In this document: piece after piece, positions 11,644 through 23,344 of the stretch
Position numbering within the stretch: the stretch's first letter is position 1
Layout: every line of letters begins with the position of its first letter
Source of the DNA: Deuterostichococcus epilithicus
Taxonomy: Eukaryota; Chlorophyta; Trebouxiophyceae; Prasiolales; Stichococcaceae
Assembly (NCBI GenBank): GCA_033439295.1
Contig: JAVTLE010000007.1
Location: 558,001 to 622,000, forward strand
Length of the DNA stretch: 64,000 nt
Direction of reading: 5' to 3'
The notes under the pieces: generated by a model
Seen by the model: the letters and a program-made list of their open reading frames with translations, nothing else
What the model was told of the DNA's origin: nothing
Database searches by the model: none
Position numbers and translations under genes: made by a program

Positions 11644-14600
11644 ATGGCGTGCTCACTGTGCCAGATCCCTGCCGCGCAGGCGGTCCAAGTCAGCATCTTG
11701 GGCGTCCTGTTGCTTCTGGCCGGCTTCCATGCGCTATTCCTCCGGGAGCATCAGTATGCCGCGCCGGGCTGCCAGGCTGAGGCGCAGCATGCTGCAAAGC
11801 TGGACAAGAGCCTGCTGGTCGGCATCCAGCAGCTGCGCTACGAGCAGCGGCTGCTGCAGGCCGACCGGGACCGGCTGCTTGGGACTGGCTTCAGCCAGGT
11901 AGGGCCGGACACGATGTGCGCTCTGGCAACCTGCATGTTGACTCGGCTGGGTCCCGCAGGTTGCGCTGTAGCCGCTGCGCATCGCGCTGCATCTGAACTG
12001 GATCCCGCGTCAACTGTCAGTCGCAGAGTAATGCAAGCACCACACGGGAAGAGAGGCTGAGTCCGCTCTCTGTCCTGCAGATGCCTTTCGATGAGACGGC
12101 AGCAGCGGCGGCCGATGGCAGCCTCCCGCCGTTGTTCATGTTCATTGCGGTGTTCTCCACCACGGAGTTTCGGCACCGCCGGGATGCAGTGCGCGACTCC
12201 TGGATGCGCGGCGCCCGCAGCAGTGCCAATGTGCTCCCGAAGTTCGTCCTGACAGGTGCCGCCCTGCACCTCCCAGCCGGTGGCGCTCACTCCCCTGCCA
12301 GGCATGAGTGCGATTCGGACTGTGCCACTGCAGGTTCTCCAACCTTTTTGGAAGATGGTGTCGCTGACCTCTAACGACACTGGAAGTGTCTTCACACTCT
12401 CACTTCCCGGTGACGGCAGGCGTGGAGCCGGGGCGGGCACCCAGGCCGAGGCGGCGGAGTGTGGCAACACGCTGTCCGCACCTGGCTCGAGGATCAAAAC
12501 CAAATTGTCACATCACAAACTTGCATCCGGCGGCGGCGGCACAGGCGCGAAGCAGGTTGCAGGCACGGAGACTGGGGCGGCGCAGAGATAGCGCAGTAAG
12601 GCGGCATACGAGTCACGATCTTACAACTCAAGTTTACGCCCAGTGGTGGCAGCAGGTCCGGAGCGGGCCGTGGGCACGGAGGTGGCGCAGTCACAGCGAC
12701 ACGCTGTCAGCCGATGCCCCAATGGTCAAAGCCACAACCTCCCAGTCCCTCAGCGTCTGAGTGAGGCCGCAGGCGCGGAGAGGGATGCGGGGACGGAAGC
12801 GGAGGCGGCACAGTATGGCGACATGCTGTTCACAGACGACCGGCTTTCGGGCTACCGCTCCATCGTGCACAAGACCTACTTCGTTCTGGAGCACGTGGTG
12901 ACTTCCTCTTTCTCGTCCTTTTGATAGAGCAGCGGTGTGTGCTGCGATTGGTGACGGAAGACAACACAGGGCGTGCGAGTGTCGTGTTCTATTTGAGCCC
13001 TTCAAGGAAGAAGGCTGCACCTTCCTACAGCCAGGAACTCCTTGGTGGCATGGCATTTCAAAGCAATTGAGCAGCCCACTCCACAGCGCTGCGCAAGCCC
13101 GCAATGCGGCGTCAACACCCTGTTCTCGGTACCATGACTGCAGGTGCGCCACTACGATGTGCGCTTCCTCGTGAAGGCGGACGACGATGCCTTCGTTAAT
13201 GTGCCGGCGCTCATAGCGGAGCTCAAGGCCAATTGTGTCACGCCCGGCTGCCGCCGCGAGCGCATGTACTTTGGCCGCGAAATCCGCAACAACGTGGTGC
13301 GTCACCCTGCTGCGCATGGCCTGACCTCACCGTCGGGCGACTGTCAGTTTTCAGCGCAAATGCCCACAACAAGTCTCGTTTGCGAGAGCGATGTTTGGGG
13401 GACAATCGTCGCAAGCTGCACGCCCGCACTCGCCAAGCATTGCTGAGCGTTCACAACGCATCTGTGCACTCCAGGCTCACACAGCACCGCATGGTTAGAG
13501 CCAACAATTGTGACCTGTCCCGGGTGTGTGGTGCTGGCTGGATCGCAGCGGACGCAGCTTGATCACTTGCAATATGGAAGTCAAGCTCATGAAGGGTGAC
13601 CGGTGGCAGGTGCGGCTGGCGGAGGGCGACAAGTGGCAGGACATGGAGTATCTCAACCACACATCGCTGAAAACCTACATGCCGTACATGATGGGCGGCG
13701 GCTACGTGCTGTCGGCGGACCTGGCGCACGTCATCCTGGGCATCAACCAGCAGGCGCACAACGCGACGCTGCTCAAGTTCATGCCCAACGAGGACGTCTC
13801 CATCGGCTTCTGGCTCATGTCCGTGGACCTGCGCCGCATCGACCACCAGCGGGTTAACGCAGTTTTTCCATGCACGCTCCCGGCGCCGCGCTCGCGCCAT
13901 GCCCGCTCGCCGCACAGACTCTGGCCTGCAGGCGCTTAGGTTTGAGGGTGGGCATGTGACACCGCCGGCTCGCCTCTCGGGCGACCTCTCAGGAATCTCG
14001 TGACGTCTGTCCGGCACGAGCGCAGGCCATTCCGCCATCCAGCAGTGCGCCACTGGTGTTGCACCCCGTGCAGGAGTTGGAGTTTTATGATTGATGTTAT
14101 CATTTTTTATTTTAATCTTGTCGGCACCCCCGCGCAGGTGGTGACGTGGGGGCACCCCTGCTGCTTCGAGCGCGCGCGGCGCAAGGCGGGCACGCCGGAC
14201 GAGAACCGCCCCTGGTTCCGCATCACAGTGGACCTGTGCCGCGAGGAGTGGCTCATCCTGCACAAGATCGAGTATGTGGAGGAGATGAGGTGCGGCACTG
14301 CTACAGATGCCATTCAATGTCGGGTGCCCAGTGCGTTTTCAAGCGGCTCATCACCCTGCAGAAGATTCGAGTCCGTGGAGGAGGTGAGGTGCGCAGTGCA
14401 GTACAGGGTCCAGGATGTGAGGCCTGAGGAGCGGCTTGTGTAGGAGCAGCTCGTGCTGCACAAGATCGAGTATGTGGATGGGATGAGTAGCGCTGAGAAT
14501 AGTAAGGTTGAGGTTTCTGAGGCGCGGCTTGTACCAAGTGGCTGAATTCGCGCACATCGAGTGCATAGTGATGATGAGATACAGCCGCCGCAGCTGAAAG

Positions 14601-14942
14601 CAAAGGCTCGATTCAGAGCACGGGCCTGCAACTGGAAACTGAGGCTGCTGAGAGTGAAGTGACACATCAGCATTTGCGGAGGGACACGCCGGTCAACTAC
14701 CGCAGCTTGGCATAGCGCAAATGGATCTCCTTCTGACCTGCGCATAGGCAGATGCCAGCAGTGCCATATGCCACGTATCTGACGGCAGGCGTCATGTCTG
14801 CAGGTACTTGGGACAGCGGCTGCAGCAGTGCGGTCGGGTGCGCGCGCTCAAGGAGCGGGCCCGAGCCCTGGCGGTGGCCACGCGGCAGCCCCAGCCGCCG
14901 CCGTTGCTGGAGCATGGCAAGGCACGCGATTTGTTTCTGTAA
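11644..14942 (+). CDS. GT31 beta-1,3-galactosyltransferase-like protein, plus arm
   Basis: Complete seven-exon model, 411 residues: 11644-11898, 12081-12255, 12773-12894, 13144-13293, 13610-13852, 14138-14289 and 14804-14942 (TAA); every join keeps phase. The N-terminus has a short cytosolic tail and signal anchor (VSILGVLLLLAGFHALFL), then a stem with coiled-coil character. The GT31 domain shows FMFIAVFSTTEFRHRRDAV, SGYRSIVHKTYFV, the DDD metal site in FLVKADDDAFVNVPALI, MPYMMGGGYVLSADL and LKFMPNEDVSIGFWLMSVDL. The start at 11644 puts the anchor near the N-terminus; an in-frame ATG at 11479 exists but would add an unlikely leader. It is the paralogue of the gene on the other strand and is followed by a propeller/FkbM gene just as that one is. 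Confidence 0.88.
12418..12840 (+). repeat. Four-copy array of a GT31 exon start (plus arm)
   Basis: The exon starting at 12773 codes AERDAGTEAEAAQYGD. Decayed copies with the same pattern (GA-rich, ...GTxxxAA...) lie upstream at about 12418-12490, 12531-12592 and 12645-12710; the functional copy spans 12763-12840. Most copies follow a CAG-type acceptor. The minus-arm gene has an equivalent array in the equivalent intron. Confidence 0.7.
14255..14500 (+). repeat. Repeated 3' edge and donor of a GT31 exon
   Basis: The exon ends CTGCACAAGATCGAGTATGT...GAGATGAG at 14289. Inside the following intron the same block recurs at about 14450-14490 (CTGCACAAGATCGAGTATGT then GGATGGGATGAGT) and in a weaker form at about 14360-14392. 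Each copy carries its own potential GT donor. Only the end of the exon is copied, the opposite polarity to the exon-start arrays. Confidence 0.75.
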
Positions 14943-15152
14943 CACCCAATCCGTTGACTGCCGACCTGCAATCCTGCAGGCCGCACCGTCGTCATGCATG
15001 TGCGTTGTCCAGAGTTCACAGCTGCCACGGCAACTTCGTGTAGAGCTCACAGCTGCCACGGCTACTAGACTGTTTGATTCTCCGCTCAGTGCACCTCTGC
15101 CTGACCGCACACCTCATCCAGCAGGAGCATCATTCTGCAGGTCTCGCGCCTA

Positions 15153-18100
15153 ATGGGACGCCTTTCCGACAGATGGTCCAAAGCAGTGGCTGACATTACC
15201 AACGATTGCCGTGACCGCGAGCCAGACAATTGCCATTTCGCGGGCCCACAGGTGTGGCGGCTCACAGAGGGCTGGCGCGACGCGCAGCACATGCTGGGCG
15301 CGTATCAGGGCAGCCCGTGGTCGTCTGCCGGCACCGCCCTCGCAGCGCTGCGGCTGCCGGCGCACGCGGACGCGCTGTCGCCCGGCGACAAGATCCAGAT
15401 CGGCATCTTCCGCCACGACAAGGGTGGCTGCCTTTCGTTGAGATATGTGCCGATGCAGGCTCTCAAAAGCTTGCAATACAGAAACAAGTATGTCCATCAC
15501 GCATTGCGCTCCCACATAGTGCACGCTGCCGGCTTTGTGCTCCTTGCGAACTGCAAGCATACCACCACTTTGTAAGCCTAGCATTGCAGACGACATGCTG
15601 CGGTGTTGTGTGCCGTCGCGCATCCCATGTGCGGCACTTCAGGAGCAGCTGGACACCACTGCCGCGTGAACACAAGCACGAGCAATCTTTCACAGGCACG
15701 CTGGTTGGAAAGGCATCCATTCAAGTGATGCGGCGCTTGCACAGGCCACGCGTGGCACTGGGAGCAGCTGGACACAACCGCGGCATGGAACACGCGGTCG
15801 GGGCCGCAGCTGCAGTGGCTGGGCGCCAGTAGCCGCTACCTGCTGTTCAACGACCTGCGCTGCCGCGGGGCCGCCGGCGGCGTCGCTGCGGCGGCCATCG
15901 CCGCCGCCACAGACCGGGTCCTGAAGGGCGCTCGCGGAAAGGGCCGAAACCACTTGTGGAACGAGGCGGCGGGCGATGCGGAGCTGGGCTCGGCGGCGGC
16001 GGGCGACCTTGCCGCCGGCAATGTCAGTCGCCTGAGCGCAGCGGGTGTGGCGGCGGCGGCGGCGGCGCCTGCTCAGGCAGCGGCGGCCCTGGCAGCAGTG
16101 GGCGCAGGCGCAGGCGCAGCGGCAGGGGCCGCGGGGGCGGGGGCGGAGGCGGCGCCGCGGCGGCTGCTGGGCGACGCGTGCGCGGTGGTGTACGACCTGC
16201 AGCGGATGACGCGCACGCGGCGGCTGCTGCTGCCGATACACAGCATGTCGGAGGACGGGTCCCGGGGCCTGGCCACCAACATGCAGCGCCTGGAGGCTGC
16301 CTCGCCGGGTAGGCAGGAAGCGCATCAGGTTCCATCGTGGCTCTCGGGTTCTCCGGCCAGCCCTTCGCACCTGTCCTCTGGCTGCGAACGCGTGCTGGAC
16401 TTGTGCAGCCACCTGCCTGGATGGCTGTGCTACTCGAGGGGAATGAAGATGTAAACCTTTATTCCCCTGATGCTGCTGGCAGGCGAAGGGTACCAGCTGG
16501 CAGCGGGCGCCAAGGCGGCGCTGGAGGCGCAGCCGTGCCCCAACAGCGACGGCCTCTGGCAGGTGAGCCTGGCCGGTAAACTCTAATAGCCTGCCACCAC
16601 CGCCGGCATCGTCGCAGGTCCGACCGCGCAGATGCCTGCACCAGACTCCTGCGCAGGAACCTTGCTGGTCGAGCTCATTCTTGTCGGGTTCCCCCGCCCC
16701 GTGCATCGAGAAGACGCCGCAGCCAGGCAAGGTGCTCCGTGTGTCGTCCCAGGTGGACGCGTTCACGGGGGAGGCGGCAGTGCTCGTGTCGCTGGCGCGG
16801 CTGTTCAAGGCCGTCACGCAGGGGGCGCAGGCGGGGGCGCGCGACGCCATCACGGGCCTCGAGTACCACGCGCCGCAGCCGCCGCCGGCAGCGGCGGCGG
16901 CCGACTGCATGCACTGGGTGTCCGACCCGCAGGTGGGTCGGGTGCCGGAAGGCCCTTCTACTGTGCAGCCTCAGGAGCATGCAGGCACCGGCAGCCATGC
17001 CGAGGGACGATTGACGCCCGCAGCGGCTGTGCCCTTGTCGACACCATGATTGCAGGTGTCAGGATGGGCCCATGCCCGCTAAGCGGCGATGGCTGCTGAC
17101 GATGCCTGTGCCCCATGCAGTACAACCGGGAGGGCTCCAGCGCGGTGTTCCTGTACCGCATCGGCCGCTGCAAGGGCCTGGCGGGCGGCGCTCCCACCTG
17201 GACGTACGTGTTTACCGTCCGCGTCAATGGCAGCAGCCTGTGGCGCGTGCCGGTGAGGCTTGTGTCCTGACCGCTCGCAGCAGCCCCATGGATCCTCGAG
17301 GCGCAGCCGCACGCCATGGTCATGGCGCCCGGCTGGCATCCATGGCCGAAGCTGGGAGCCGGCGTCTGCTTTTGGCAAGACGGCTGCATCCTGGCTGATG
17401 CGTGGGTGAGTCTACAGACCCAAGTGAGCATGCACCCTCCAGCACCTGAACTTTGCCGCCACCAGGTGGTGGCGGGCGCGCGGCACGACTACGGGCGCGG
17501 CGGGCGGCTGCTCGTGTGCGACGGCACGGGGTTCTACGAGGTGCTTGCACGGCGGGAGGTGCACCGCCTGGAGCTCCCCAAGTCCGGTGCGGGTTCGGTC
17601 TGGCCTACCGGCTGCGGGGACAGCTTTGAGACGCCACCTCATGGATGGGGCACACAGTTTTGCGCGAAGCCGCCCTGTGTCTGGCGGCGGCTGCGGGTCC
17701 CACATGCAAGAAGGCATCAGTCTGCAGGAAATGGACGCTGCCACCTCCAACAGGATGCCCAATGCTCAGCTGCCTCCCAATCGCTTGAATGGCTCCATTT
17801 GCGCTGAGAAGGGGCAGGAGCCCCAATGGAAACCCCGAGAAAGGGCAGGAGTTTCCTGCAATGTCTGCCTGGCCACCGCAGTGGCATGGGGCGGCGCGGG
17901 CGACTGCCGCTACTTCCTGGACAACGAGCGCTTCGTGCTGTCGGACGCTGCGCCCGCGCCCGCCAAGAAGCTGTTCGTGTGGGACCGCTGGACCGACGCC
18001 GTCCACCTCATCGGCGAGTACCTGCCCCAGGCACGCACCGGTTCATGAACCCCTCGGTGAATTCGATGAACGAAATTTGGCAGAATGCTGCGGCTCCCTC

Positions 18101-21100
18101 CTGCCAAGCCATCCCGCCTGCATCTTGGCGGTGGTTGAGCCCTCTGAACGGGAGGGCTTTCTATTCCCCTGCAGTAGAGTCGTCAAGCACGGCAGTGGCG
18201 GCCACAGAGGCCTGTGCAGTGCAGCATGTTCGGGAAAGGAGGCTGTTCGTAGGAGGCTCATGAAGCCCGCTTCTGAATTGCAGAGCGGCGCACGCGGTTT
18301 TGCGCATGACGGGCTGCGTCCGGTGTGGTCGCGCGATGGGCGCCAGGTCGCCTTCGACTCCACCCACGGAGGCCAGGGCTGGCAGGCAGGGCACTTTCAT
18401 TTTGTTTCTCCTTCAGTCGTACATCTCATTGCAACATAATACTGCAGTGGCAATCCATTGCATTTCTCCTTCAGATGTACATTCTCGTTTAAACATAGTT
18501 CTGCAGTAGCTTGACTGGCAAGCCTCGAGTCCCGCATGTGCTGGCTCTGCTGCGGCATGCATCATGCAGCGTTGGTGCCGGGTGTGCACCCCCGCAGCAC
18601 CTTCAGAGGGCTGAGCTCGTGCCGTCTCGTCGTCAACGACCGCATCCTTGCATGCCGCTTGCAGCAAGGGAGACACAAACATTTGCTGCTTCGCCATGTT
18701 TCGTTGCTGTTCCAGCGCCGCTCGCCTCCTGCTCCGCTGCCGTTGCAGCGCTGTTCTGCGTCTGTGAATGTTTGCTCCACTCCGACTTCACTGCCAACAT
18801 AATTTCATTCTCGACCACAGCGTCACAGAATGCTGCGTCACGGTCATTTCACTTCAGTCTCACCGCTGCTCTGCGCTCGTTGTGTCACCGCCATTGCACC
18901 ACTGTTTGACTGCTCCGACATTGTTCCGCTACTGCTGTGCAACTGCATCACACCTCGGTTCACTGTGTGCAGGTGTACCTTGAGGGAGCGCATTAGCTGT
19001 GCGTGGAGACGCTGCTCGAGTCATCCTGCTCCACTGCCGGTCCCCCCACAGTTTCGCTGCTGACGACCGCTGCGGCTTGTGCAGGTATACCTGGCGGGAG
19101 TGCAGGAGCTGGGGGTGGCGATGCTGCCGAGCGAGCGGCAGCGCACCATCGCGCCCGGCAGCAGCCTTGGGTGCGTCCCCACTGCCGGCCTGACCCGTGC
19201 ACTGCCCGCACGGCTCAGCCCCTGCGACGGCAGCGGAGCCAGCGCCGGCATGGAAGGCCGGTGCCGGGCGGATGCGCAGGGGAAGTGGCAGGGAGGGGAG
19301 ACGATGGCACGACCTTATTCATGTGTGATTCACTGATCAGACACGACAAGACCTACAGCCAGCTTCACACCTGTGCAAGCTCACAGCAGTTGAGGCGTCA
19401 CTGCACCGCTGTCGCACCGCAGGGGCCGACACATGTACATCTGCCTGGGTGCCAAGCGGGGCGCCTCCATTGCGGCGTGGCTGCGGTCCACGCCAGACAG
19501 TCACAAGTACCAGGTGGTTGTTCTCTCTGTTCGTGGTGTGTGTGTTCGTTCGTACCCCTTGGTTTGCCGCTGCATCCAGCACCCTGCTGGGGGGTGCATC
19601 ATGGGGCTGTCACAATGTTCCCTCTCTCGCAGCTGCGTTCAGAGCTGCCGCTGGCGCAGGCTCTGCAGCAGCTCACTGCCTGCAGCCAGCCCTGGCTCAG
19701 CCGGGGCACAGCAAGCACAGACGCCTGTCAAAATGCATTGGAACCATCGACGCCGCCGGGCCGGGAACCGGGAACGTGTCAGCAAAGCGGGAATGTATCG
19801 GCAACCCTGCTGCTGCAGGTGCATGCGTGGGAGCCAAACCCAGCGCACCTGCCGGCGCTGCGGAGCTATGCGAAGAGCTCGCGCCTGGGCAGCCGCTTCA
19901 CACTGCACGCCGAGGCGGCCTGGATCAGCGACGGCGCGGTGCGGCCCACGCCTCCCCGACCGTTGTGTGCCCCTCATTGATATTGACATAGGTTGATGAG
20001 CGTTTGTTCTTGGGCCTAGCTGTCAGCAGCCAGCGGGGCTCAGGATGGCGATAGCGGAGGCTGAGAGCCACGAGGCTGACGAGGAACTGCTCGGAATGCC
20101 TTCTCTAACAGCCGAATCGAGACATCTGGCACACCCTAGCAGATGCCGCCTGAACACTTGCACACACTCTCGCAGATGCTGCCCTCCCACTGCACTGGTG
20201 TGCTGGTGTGCTATCTCAGTTTACAGACACTTTCATGTGCTGTTTCATCCAATAAATAACAGTCAATGTGCTGCAGGTGCGGCTCAACACGGAGGCAGTG
20301 CAGCTGGTTGCAGACCACCGCGGCAGCCGCCGGCGGCGCGGCCTCGCCAAGCGGCTGGCGGCGCGGCTGCGCGCCTGGCGCCACGGCGCTACGGGCGCCG
20401 CGGCTGGCACCATGTTTGTGCCGGCGCACGCGGCCGCGCACAACGTCAGCGTCCCTGCGGCAGACTTCAGCGGCTGGCTGCTGCGCAATGCGCGGCCAGA
20501 GGACCGGGTGGTGATCCAAATGGACATCGCCGGTGCGGGTCTCCTCTTCCGCAAAGCAGCGCCTGTGCGGGATCTCTGGTCTGCATCTGCAGCATGACTG
20601 CGCGAGGCGGCTGTTCTGGCAGTGGTGGACCCGATGGGAACGGGTGGTGTTCATTGCCGATGCTCCTGAGTTGGGGCTGACAGCACTGCCTGCCCGCATG
20701 GGCCTCCCCTCGTTGGCAGCAGCAGGGACTCGATGCCAGAAGGAGATCTGCCTCTCATGATGGGATGGGAGGTGCAGCAGGTGGAACCTTTTCCGGTTGT
20801 GCATCTCGTCGCACACCACCACAGCAGTCCCTGGGTCACCAGACTCTGTGGCTATAGGAGACGTGTTTCCGAGATCCTGGGCACCAATTCATGCCGAAGC
20901 CCGCAGGCAAAGTGTTGAGGCGCTTGGTAGCCGACTCAGCGCCGCCAACGGGCCCCACGGCACCACCCAGATGCCTACACTCGGCCTTGATTTTTCCATG
21001 TTCCGTTCACTTTGCAGGCACGGGACTCAAGGCGCTGGACTGGGTCGGCATCCAATGAGGTTGTGTTGCTGGCAGCAATAGCAACGCCACAGTCTAGCTC

Positions 21101-21601
21101 ACCTGTAACATCCTGCAGCCTGTTCACTGCTGCATCACGCCCGCAGGCGCGGAGTTTGAGGTGCTGGGGCGGTTAGTTGAGGACGGCTCGCTGCTGCTGG
21201 CGGATGCAATTGATGTCAAGTGGAACGATGTCTTCCGGCCCGACCAGCTGGAGTGGCCCGCCTTCTACTCCCAGGTGCCCCCGCCTGTTCCCGCCACCTC
21301 CCCGCGCAACCTGAACGTCTCCGGATGTTTTGGTCGAGCTCGTTGCAGCTGCCTGTTGCACAGATTCAAGGAAGCGGACCCTGTGGGTATGCTCCGGCGT
21401 GTTGCTTGCTCCTGTGGCGAATTCAAAGGCATGGCCAGCACACGAGTGCCACAGTCTGAGATGGCCTGCCGAGCATGCCGCGCAAGCGTGCAGCAGCCTG
21501 AGAGCGCCTCGATGAGTGAAGGCGCTTCCTTTTGCTTGCAGGTCTTCGCAATGCTGGGCATTGCACATTCCTCGCCCGTGCCTCCGACCGCACTCCCCTG
21601 A
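15153..21601 (+). CDS. Beta-propeller fused to FkbM-type methyltransferase, plus arm
   Basis: Exons: 15153-15423, 15745-16308, 16483-16562, 16753-16932, 17121-about 17250, about 17290-17405, 17466-17586, 17882-18030, 18284-18385, 19085-19170, 19423-19513, 19819-19938, 20277-20532, 21147-21274 and 21542-21601 (TGA). The first ten exons code a TolB-like propeller, with blade motifs LQWLGASSRYLLFNDLR, VFLYRIGRC, HDYGRGGRLLVCDGTG, RPVWSRDGRQVAFDSTH and VYLAGVQEL. Family resemblance is to bacterial six-bladed propellers near sugar-active enzymes (from memory). The last five code an FkbM-type SAM methyltransferase: YICLGAKRGASIAAWL (SAM loop), VHAWEPNPAHL, DFSGWLLRNARPEDRVV, QMDIAGAEFEVL and DVKWND. 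The join 19170/19423 keeps phase, so one fused protein is the simplest reading; two adjacent genes remain possible. Two introns (after 18030 and 18385) need GC donors. The second exon carries a long Ala/Gly tract. Confidence 0.7.
15632..15797 (+). repeat. Duplicated segment CAGCTGGACAC of a propeller exon
   Basis: A segment within the exon starting at 15745 (about 15757-15797, coding EQLDTTAAWNT) also occurs at about 15632-15672 in the preceding intron, where a stop appears after EQLDTTAA. The two 40-bp blocks are clearly related (GGAGCAGCTGGACAC shared). Confidence 0.7.
18398..18510 (+). repeat. Tandem pair with pyrimidine tract inside an intron
   Basis: Two imperfect copies of about 52-55 bp, 18398-18449 and 18456-18510, each contain TTTCTCCTTCAG followed about 30 bp later by CTGCAGT. 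They resemble duplicated 3' splice regions but no coding exon follows either copy. They lie in the long intron 18386-19084. Confidence 0.7.
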
Positions 21602-22079
21602 GCTGGTCTGAGCTGCAGCGGCACTGCAGGCAGTTGCTGGCGGGGCATGGCAGACATCGAGTGTGCGAGTCGCGGCAGGCTGCGGCACAGCAGTAGTAGA
21701 CAGGAGAGAACAGATGTGGTGCGGCATGTGTAGCCGAGCTGCAGGAGCAATTGCCGTCCTGCGTTGTGGCACCCACGCAATGAGAACGCACGGTTCCCAC
21801 GGGTTTTGTGGTCAGTGCAACAGTTGTCAGATGGCGGAGAGCGAGAGTGTGTGAATGTTTTTGCTGGTCTGCCGCTAGCTCGCATTCGCTCGGCATGTGA
21901 CGCTGTGGGCATGGAACCCTCAATAAGCATATCGAGGCCTGCAGTGCCCCTTTTCAGTGACCAAACTGGCATCACCTTGAGAGCGGATCAAGCAACGGAG
22001 TGCCTCGTCAACGCAACCACAGCCCTACCCGCACTGCGTCACTGATCTTCATGCGAGCGTCTCGGTGCATTCAGCTGTT
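21602..22079. other. Convergent intergenic spacer, no gene seen
   Basis: The 478 bp lie between the stop of the plus-arm propeller/FkbM gene and the stop of SPB4 on the other strand. Presumably it holds the two 3' UTRs. No repeat, RNA gene or convincing frame was found. Confidence 0.5.
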
Positions 22080-23289
22080 CTAGCTCTTCGCTTTCAGCCG
22101 CTTTCGGGTTGCCTTTTTGAGCTTGGTCCGCCGCCTCTGCGGCGGCTGCGGCTGCACCTCTGGGCGTTTCCTGTCTGCTGGCACCGTCTTGCTGTCCGCT
22201 GCCTTCACAGGCACCGCCTCCTCTGCCAGGCCCGTCATCTCATCGTAGTCTGCCTAAAGACCAGAAGGTTTCCGGGCACTTGACGATGTCTCCAGAGTAA
22301 AAGCAACGGCAACACAGTCATAAATCATCTGTGGCTATGACACTTCGCCTGTGGCAGGTAGAGGGTGCATGATGTGCTGGCACGGGTGCTCCCCGGGCAT
22401 GTGCCATTCAGCAGTGCAGGATCGTGCAACGCCTCTATGGCATGCGGACCTGCAATGACAGGGGAGGAACTGTCACAGTGCAGCGTGTTGGCGCCTCATG
22501 AGTATGACGGAAAGAGCGACGCACCTCGGTCATCTTGCCCCTTTTGACTTTTTTGAGCAGCGCGTAATCCTGCGACATGTCGTCCGCGTCGTTTCTCGCC
22601 TCCAGCAGCCGCCGCTTGGCCGCCGGCAGCCGCCTGTCGGCCTCTGCCGCAGCCGCGGCCGCTGCCGCCGCAGCAGCCTTCTGCTTGCCGGCCTTGCCGC
22701 CAGGCTTGCCGTCGGGCGCCGCCGCTGAGGTGGTAGGCCGGGCTGCGATGGCCTTCTGCCGCTGTTTCTCTCGCTGCTTGTCCGCAAACTGCGTGGAGGC
22801 AGCAGCTGCGTTTCGGCATCTCACAGAGCCCACATCTTGAGCCTTGACAGCTTGAGGTCCAGCGTATGGGGTGCATGTCACTTGACAACTCCTTCTCGCG
22901 CCTTGTGTGTCTGGCAATGAGCTGCAGGATCGCCCTAATTGACCAGAGTGCACTGCAGGGATCCTGTGTGGTGTGGAGCAGCCTGTGCTGCCGGATATAG
23001 ATGCCAGCTTGCCGAAGCGCGCCTTGACGGTGTCAGGGTCGACGGGCGAGGGAGAGAAGTGGCGCAGCGCCACGGAGGCGTGCTTGATCTCCGCCATGCG
23101 CGGCACCCGTAGCAGCCCCAACGCCATCGCCAGCCGCCCCAAGTCCAGGTCTGCGCACGTGATGGCGATGTACCCATTGTCATATAATCAATGGTTGCGC
23201 ATTGGCATGGCTCGATGAGCAATGCAGCGGTCTCGAGCAACGATCAACGCAAAGTGGACGACAGGTGGCTCCAGGGCAGGCATCAGATT

Positions 23290-23344
<55 letters not shown>

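Noticed and set aside
14800-15160. A single giant gene joining GT31, propeller and FkbM
   Set aside because: The GT31 last exon has a stop at an equivalent place in both arms (14942 plus; 6938 minus), so GT31 is separate.
15690-16910. 406-codon minus-strand frame
   Set aside because: Antisense to the Ala/Gly-rich propeller exon 15745-16308 and its neighbours; low-complexity Arg-rich translation.
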